From Brasenia schreberi (taxonomy: Eukaryota > Streptophyta > Magnoliopsida > Nymphaeales > Cabombaceae): 64,000 nt of DNA. Below the pieces are notes generated by a model. It made no database searches, was not told the origin of the DNA, and saw only the letters and a list, made by a program, of their open reading frames with translations. Both the position numbers and the translations under genes were made by a program. The stretch spans positions 33,479,001 to 33,543,000 of the forward strand of contig JAYKKT010000091.1 in NCBI GenBank assembly GCA_036023115.1, in the 5' to 3' direction. Every line of letters starts with the position of its first letter. Positions within the stretch are counted from its first letter, which is position 1. Shown here in pieces: positions 57,661-64,000 of this stretch.

Positions 57661-60340
57661 GATTGCCTCACCCTCAAGTAACTAACTAGGGTCGCGTTTA
57701 TGCTGTAAAGGGCCATGAGTCAGGTACCTCTCATTTGGTTATTAGTACCTTATCAGTTTGTGGTTTGCTTGCGCGTGTTTTATTTGACTCTGCTACAACA
57801 CATTATTTTGTTTCACCTTAGTTAATGAATTTCTGAGGTATTTCTTGAAGATATACCTAGACTATCGCCAGAAAGAGAAATAGAGTTTCTATTGATTTAG
57901 TACGGGATGGGAGCTGGACCTATATCTATGACGCCTTACAAGATGTCACTAGTAGAGTTGGCGAGCTTAAGAAACAATTGGAGGATTTATTGGAAAAATA
58001 ATTTATGAGACCAAGTGTATCACCATGGGGAGCTCAAAGGTATTGTTGGTAAAGAAGAAGGATGGACTTTCTGGATCTATGTGTAGACTACCGACAATTG
58101 AACAAGATTACGATTAAGAATAAATATCCACTTCCTAAGAATCGATGATTGATGGATCAATTGCGAGGCCGCAATATTTTCTAAGATTGATTACGTTCTG
58201 GTTATCACCAGATACGAGTGAAAGCGGAGGATATTCCCAAAGACTGCTTTTCGGACACGATATGGGCATTATGAATATCAAGTGATGCCGTTTTGGTGTG
58301 ACTAATGCACCTGCATATTCATGGACTTTATGAACAAGATTTTCCGTTCATACTTGGATAAGTTTGTTGTTGTCTTTATTGATGACATTTTGATTTATTC
58401 TCAAAATCGAGGAGGACATGCTGAACATCTCGAGTGGTTCTCAGTTCTCCCAAGGAGAATAAGTTGTATGCCAAGTTGTCCAAATGTGAATTTTGGTTAA
58501 GTGAAGTTCAATTTTAGGTCACATGTTATATCGAAGGATGGAATTGAAGTTGATGCTTCAAAAGTGGAAACAATTATTGAATGGGAAAGGCCAAAGACGT
58601 ATCAGTCGGAGATCCGTAATTTTCATCGGATTGGCCGATACTATCGATGGTTTATTGAAGGATTTTTCAAGATTGCAGGACCTCTTACCCAACTTTCACG
58701 AAAGAATCAACCGTTTGTATGGGTGATGCATGTGAAGAAAGTTTCCGGGAGTTGAAAAGACGATCGACTACTTCACCGATTTTGATTCTACCCGATCCAA
58801 ACGAACCTTTCAAAGTATATTATGATGCTTCGTATCAAGGATTGAGGTGTGTACTTATGCAACCGGAAGGTTGTAGCATATGCGTCGAGCAATTGAAAGT
58901 GCATGAGAGAGGAATTATCGACTCATGACTTGGAGTTAGCGGCTTGTAGTTTTTGCTGTGAAAGTATGGAGACATTTTCTCTATGGGCAACGTTCAACAT
59001 CTTTAGCGATCATAAAAGTTTGAAGTATTGTATTTGATCAAAAGAGTTGAACATGAGACAAAGGCGTTGGTTAGAGTTTCTAAAAGACTATGATTTCGCT
59101 TACAATATCATCATCCCGTAGGAAGGCGAATGTTGTAGTGGATGCTTTAAGTAGGAAAATGCTTAGTGCTTCGTTATGATGATTAAGAGAAAAGATCTGA
59201 TAGAAGAATTTTTGAGATATGCATTTTTGTGAAGTTGACACGGGGAAGATGTGTTTAAAATATGATCACCATTTCAAATGATTTAATGGATAGAATACAA
59301 GTAGGGAAAAAAGTTGAGCAATATTTGCAAGAAGCAAAGGAAGCAAGGAGTCAAGGAGCGAAATTGGAATTTAGCGAAGGTGTTGATGGAATTGAAGTTC
59401 AAAGGAAGAGTTTGTGTGCCAAGCGATCCAAAAACTTAGGAGATTGATTTTGGATGAAGCTCACAGAGTAAGTTGAGTATGCATCCAAGAGCACAAAGAT
59501 GTATCAAGACTTGAAACAACTATATTGGTGGCAAGGAATGAAAAAAGATGTCGCTAAATATGTATCATCTATTTAATTTGTCGAAGGCTAAGGTGGAACA
59601 TCAAAGACCATCGGGAATGTTGCAACCTTTGCCTATTCGAATGAAAATGGGATGACATAGCAATGGATTTTGTAACAAGACTACCAAAGACTCGGAAGGT
59701 CACGATTCTATTTGGGTAATTGTTGATCGACTTACAAAGTCGGTGCACTTTTTCCCGATTAATATTAAGTACTAATGAAAAGTTGACTCAAGTGTACATC
59801 AATGAAATTGTTAGACTTCATAATGTACCATCCAAGATAATTTCTGATCCGAGATTCGCGATTTACATCGAGGTTTTGGAATAGTTTGCAAGAAGCGATG
59901 GGAACAAAGTTACGTCTTGAGTTTTGCTTACCATCCACAAACAGATGGTCAATCGAAAGACGATTCGGTCATTGGAGGACTTGTTGAGAGCTTGTGTTCT
60001 AGAACAAACTGGTTGTTGGGATGAATTGCCTATTGATAGAGTTTCACCTACAACAATAGTTTTCATTCGAGCATAGGGATGGCACCCTATGAGGCATTGT
60101 ATGGGAGACGATGTAGAACGCCGTTATGTTGGTACCATGATGGTGAAATCTTGTTGTAGGACCCGAGAATTTATACAACGGACAACCGAGAAAGTGAAGA
60201 TGATTCAAGACAAGATGAGGACAACTCGGACTCGACAAAAGAGTTATGCAGATAAAAGACGAAGACCACTTGAGTTTGAAGAAGGTGACCATGTGTTTCT
60301 ACATGTGATACCTATTTGGAGTTGGACGAGTGATTAAGTC
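57660..60340 (+). pseudogene. Gypsy pol (protease, RT, RNase H, integrase), multiply broken
   Basis: Protease trace LARVLFDSATTHYFVSP near 57765. RT pieces from 57960 (GELKKQLEDLLEK; SPWGAQR) with a deletion between protease and RT, then [18 protein letters not shown] near 58350 and the ISKDGIEVDASKVETIIEW region at 58530. RNase H-like PNEPFKVYYDASYQGLRCVL near 58796. Integrase traces include DFVTRLPKT, DSIWVIVDRLTKSVHFFPI and HPQTDGQSK. Many frameshifts; not functional. Confidence 0.85.
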
Positions 60341-60514
60341 AAGGAAGCTCACTCCAAAGTTTATCTGACCGTATTAGATACTCGTCGGGTAGGTCCAGTA
60401 GCTTATCGATTGCATTACCACCTTTCTTATCAAATCTTCATAATGTATTTCAAAAAGTATGTTCCTGACCCCTCACATATCATTTAGGTCGAGCCGCTAC
60501 ACATACATGAAGAT

Positions 60515-60736
60515 TTGTCTTATGAAGAGGTGCCCATAGCCATTTTAGATAGAAAGGAACAAGTCTTACGTCGTCGAGTTTTGAGGACAGTAAAAGTACA
60601 CTGGAGTCATCATTTGTCGAGCGAAGCTACTTGGGAGCTCGAGGATGAAATGCGAGAGAAGTATCCATATCTATTAAGGTACTTTCTAAATTCTGAGGAT
60701 AGAATTTCTTTAAGAGGGGTAGAATGTAACGCTTAA
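60515..60736 (+). pseudogene. Gypsy C-terminal chromodomain
   Basis: The frame reads SYEEVPIAILDRKEQVLRRR, then VKVHWSHHLSSEATWELEDE, ending MREKYPYLL. This is the chromovirus chromodomain, which directs integration to particular chromatin. This last stretch is open, in contrast to the rest of the broken polyprotein. Confidence 0.85.
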
Positions 60737-62602
60737 GCGTTACTGCACAGGCTGTGCAGTAACAGCCATGTAAGATGAAGGGCCTTTAAAAAGGGCCCTT
60801 CATACTATATTGTCCAGGGAGTTGGGGCAACCTCGAACGAGCCGAAAAACGAGAGGAATCGGCCGGAATCCGGTAAGTTGACTTATTTTTCAGATTTTTG
60901 TTTTTTCTTTCTAATTTTTGATGAAAAACTTATTGAAAATCATCGTTTTGGGCTTTAATTGGAGGTTTGAGGTAGAACTAAACATTTTGGTGGGGTAGGT
61001 AAGCAATGGTATCGATTTGGCCAAAAAACGGTTATGCTTCGCCGGAAACCGGCAAGATTGATGCCGAAAAAAAAAAAAACTTTTGGGCATGTCCTTCATT
61101 TCCATGTTGTGTCATGTCTGAATTGTCATGAACCGACACTGGTTCGTGTCGTGTCCTCATGTCGCGTGTTAAGAACCAGTTCTGTGTCAAAATAGGTTTT
61201 GTGTCGGAAATGGGTCTAGTTTGGGTCGTGTCTTGAAATGGGTTTCTGGGTTAAGAATAAGACCTGTGTCAGTAGTTACAGGTTCTGTGTTGATACAGTG
61301 ACACAAACTACCTATTGTGTCACTCATTCGGATTAGGTATGAAATTGGGTATCGATTTGGATCTCGGATAGCTTAAACGGATCCAAATTGGGGTTTGGGA
61401 TTCGATTCAGATATAGTTTGTTTCGTTAGACTTATAGTTAAATAAATTTTAATGTTTCAATTATTTGTAATTGTTTAGAGATTAAAATTGGAAGATTTTG
61501 TGGTGATAAGAGTGGCGCAACAGCTTGGGGACTGGATCTTAGCGCTCCTTCAGGTAGGGGGTTATGCATTCTTTTAGAGAATCATGCTAGAAGTGATTTT
61601 ACTGTTTTAGATAGATTTAAATGTGCATGATTGATAACTGTTTTATTGATGTTTGTGAAATGTTATTCGCAATTATGAGTTATTTGATATGCTTTTTAAA
61701 TAGAACATGTTTATGACACTGTTTGATAAAGAGCATGTTTTGATATGCATATGTTGTATGAACATGGTATTTAAATGTTGTTTAAATGTTGTGTGGATAT
61801 GAGTTTGATTTTGGATATTCGTGGATCTGGATATGATTTGTGAATGTGATGAACTGTAATTGGTTTTAGAAATGTAATGATGTGTGAATATACGAGCCTA
61901 ACTTGTGTGGTTTGTGTGGGGTCTCTAGAGACTTGCAGGTCCCTCGGGCGATCCGGCTTGGGGCGAATACAGGGTGTGTTCTCGGGCACTCTGCCGTGAG
62001 AGTCGGCGTGGTTACCGTCGTGGACGGGGTTACCGAGGTCATGTTAGGGAGGGCCGGACGACTCCCGTGGCCTTTGGGGCAGACACAGTATGGGCTGTAA
62101 TTATCGAAACTAATGATGTGTGTGTGAGTGTGTACATATGATTTTGATATCATGATTTCAAGGTAAATGTGTTTTGCTATGAAATGGTTGCAAACTATAC
62201 ATGCTTTTAGTATTTTTCTGTTTAAAGATGCTTAACCTCTCTACTAAGCTATGTATAGGAGCTCACCCTATTGTTTTATAGCTCATCCTAAAGCTAGTAC
62301 TTCGAAGGCACACGGAGCAGAATAGGAGTTTGATAGAGCAGCATTTTTATTTTAGATGGTATGATAAGTGTTGAATAATTTAGAAAGTTTTTTATTCGGG
62401 GTTATTGTTAGGTGAGCCCCGCACCATTTTGGACGTGTTGTTTAGAACTTCGATATGAATATTTATTTCAGTTAGATATTTCTTGAGTTTGAATTAAATT
62501 GGTATTGTATTTGTTTAATACTCACCATCATGCCCGTGTGAGAAGCGGCCACGTGGCATCGGCTCAGGCCGGGTCGTGGTCGCGACCCGTGCGAGTGTGA
62601 CA
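60725..62602 (+). repeat. 3' LTR of gypsy element, complete
   Basis: Runs from tgtaacgctt to gtgtgaca (1878 bp). Its head has a palindrome taacgcttaagcgtta (60727-60742) overlapping a 12-bp inverted repeat with one-base spacer (gttactgcacag...ctgtgcagtaac, 60739-60763). Confidence 0.9.
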
Positions 62603-62603
62603 G

Positions 62604-63902
62604 AATGGCTCTTTGCCTCTTATGTCCAATTAAGGTATCGGTAGTTTCAGGAAGTTCTTCTATGGGCTCAAAAGATGATTGGTCAAAATCTACCAAATCA
62701 TCAACATACTCTTCATTGTTTTCCAAGATATCATTCTTAGAATCTTCTAAGAATTCAACATCTCTGCTTTCAATGAGTCCTTGGTCCTTATGATAGAACC
62801 GATATCCTTTTGAACCTTTTGGATATCAAATAAATATACACCTCAAGGACCTACTGTCTAGTTTATCTCTATACTGATCAAGGATCTTGACATGTGCAAT
62901 TGATCCCCATCTCCTGAGATGACCTAGGTTGGGTTTTTTCCCAAACCACATCTCATATGGTGTAGTGAACACAGCTTTACATGGTACTCTATTGAGCACA
63001 TAAACAGTTGTGCTTACCGCTTCTCCCCAAAATACCCTTCGTAGAGAGGCATCAATAATCATAGACCTTGTCATGTTCAATAAGGTTCTATTGTACCTTT
63101 CAGCTACACCATTTTGTTGAGGTGTTCTAGGCATTGTATTTTGTTTAGTAACACCAAAGTCTTTACAGAATTCTAAAAATTCTGCTGATGTATACTCACC
63201 TTCTCTGTCTGATCTCAAGACTTTGATAGTATGCCCCAATTGATTTTCCACTTCTTGTTTATATTCTTTAAATGCTTTAAGTGCCTCTGATTTATGTGCT
63301 AAAAGATATATATACATATATCTAGAGTAGTCATCGATAAAGGTTATAAAGTAACCCTTTCCTCGATGTGTTTTTACTCTAAAAGGTCCACATAAATCTA
63401 TGTGAATAATCTCTAACAGGGTTGTTGCCCTTTTTGTTTCCTTGGGAAAGACTTTCCTTGTCATTTTTCCTTGTATACAAGCTTCACATTTGTTGAAAGT
63501 CTTTTCCTCAAATTCGGGTAATAAGTCAAAGTTGGATAATTTCCTCAACTTTTCCAAACTTATATGCCCTAGGCGTTTATGCCACATATTCACATCAACA
63601 GAAAAGACACTTTCAATATAAACAGAAGATTGATGATTTTCATTATCGAATAACTTGAACAGTCCATGTTCTACATCAAATTCTCCCGAGAACAAGATTC
63701 TCCCATGTTTTTCCACAGTCACCTTGTTAGGTACAAACCTTACTTCAAAACCTGTCTTTACTAAGGCAGGGACCGAGACCAGATTGCGCCTTATAGATGG
63801 CACAATTAACACATCGGTCAGTACAATTGGTTTGCCTTGTACAAATATCCTAAAGGATCCAATACCCATAACATCTGAGAAAGTACTGTTTTCCATGTAC
63901 AC
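62604..63902 (-). pseudogene. Copia 2 pre-integrase and integrase
   Basis: The frame 63902-62826 contains NMWHKRLGHISLEKLRKL, the zinc-binding CEACIQGK, and the catalytic core with HIDLCGPF, FIDDYSRYMYIYL, LRSDREGEYTS and the QQNGVAERYNRTLL motif. A stop follows RSLRCIFI; the C-terminal YPKGSKGYRFY continues in frame. The sequence is lost at the gypsy junction (62603) just after GHKRQRA. The frame is otherwise well preserved, suggesting a fairly young element. Confidence 0.9.
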
Positions 63903-64000
63903 ACGATGTTGTCCGGGTTGATATTACTTTAGATCAATTGCCCCTTCCTTGGTTTTTGAGATGTGTCTCGTAGCTCCTAAGTTGATCCACCAACTTGTAA

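Larger units (their letters stand above)
54895..62602 (+). mobile_element. Ty3/gypsy chromovirus inserted in copia element 2
   Basis: Long LTRs (5' truncated copy 54895-56419; complete copy 60725-62602) bracket a 4.3-kb interior. A primer-binding site tggtatcagagtc (56423-56435, initiator Met tRNA type) follows the 5' LTR, and a polypurine stretch (aagaggggtagaa) precedes the 3' LTR. Order: gag with two CCHC knuckles, protease trace, RT, RNase H, integrase, chromodomain. That gypsy order and the chromodomain place it among plant chromoviruses (Tekay/Del-like is likely, not proven). The interior is full of stops. Confidence 0.92.
52865..64000 (-). mobile_element. Ty1/copia element 2, split by a gypsy element, runs off the right edge
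   Basis: On the minus strand pre-integrase and integrase (63902-62826) precede RT/RNase H (54886-53420), with the gypsy insert (54895-62602) between. A candidate 3' LTR ends at 53242 on the plus strand (rc starts tgttacattgag) after a purine-rich tract, and contains a cctataaaagg promoter at about 53078. Its outer end near 52865 is uncertain, and the 5' LTR and gag are beyond the window. A stop after CIFI and a frameshift in RT make it inactive. Confidence 0.85.

Overview
This is nuclear DNA from a flowering plant. Genes have GT/AG introns, intergenic DNA is AT-rich and microsatellite-rich, and most of the window is plant transposable elements: RTE-clade LINEs, Ty1/copia and Ty3/gypsy LTR elements, tRNA-like SINEs and a possible CACTA remnant. 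The species cannot be named from the sequence.

Layout, left to right. (1) 1-1027, minus strand: first coding exon of the TFIIA large subunit; the rest of the gene lies beyond the left edge. (2) 1395-9790: a nearly full-length but dead RTE LINE with a 17-bp target-site duplication (TSD), a 140-bp RTE deletion derivative, a decayed cyclophilin gene, and two truncated RTE copies. (3) 10829-19650: three tandem minus-strand paralogs about 4 kb apart. They encode an unrecognised protein family with a variable body and a nearly invariant Trp-rich basic C-terminus. Two copies share a recognisable promoter (TATA box, paired W-box cores) and the third has part of it. This is the most novel coding content. 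(4) 19650-24700: gene-poor, with microsatellites, a CACTA-like remnant, GGTTCC-rich repeats and a SINE. (5) 24802-42392, minus strand: complete autophagy gene ATG9, nine coding exons that join into an 864-residue frame. One intron has grown to about 10.1 kb through a three-layer nest: an old RTE, a full-length RTE inside it, and a copia element inside that. Another intron carries a 207-bp RTE deletion derivative with a perfect 16-bp TSD. (6) 45050-49850: a direct duplication of about 0.7-0.8 kb, GGTTCC-rich repeats, and an insert of different base composition. (7) 49860-52793: a decayed type-1 protein phosphatase gene that keeps intron traces, and an unrecognised open frame. (8) 52865-64000: a minus-strand copia element running off the right edge, split by a chromodomain Ty3/gypsy element whose long LTRs are about 97% alike although its interior is full of stops and frameshifts.

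Only TFIIA-L (partial), ATG9 and one or two of the tandem orphan genes look functional. The rest is mobile DNA or pseudogenes. RTE activity dominates: nine recognisable copies, including internally deleted derivatives that evidently moved in trans.
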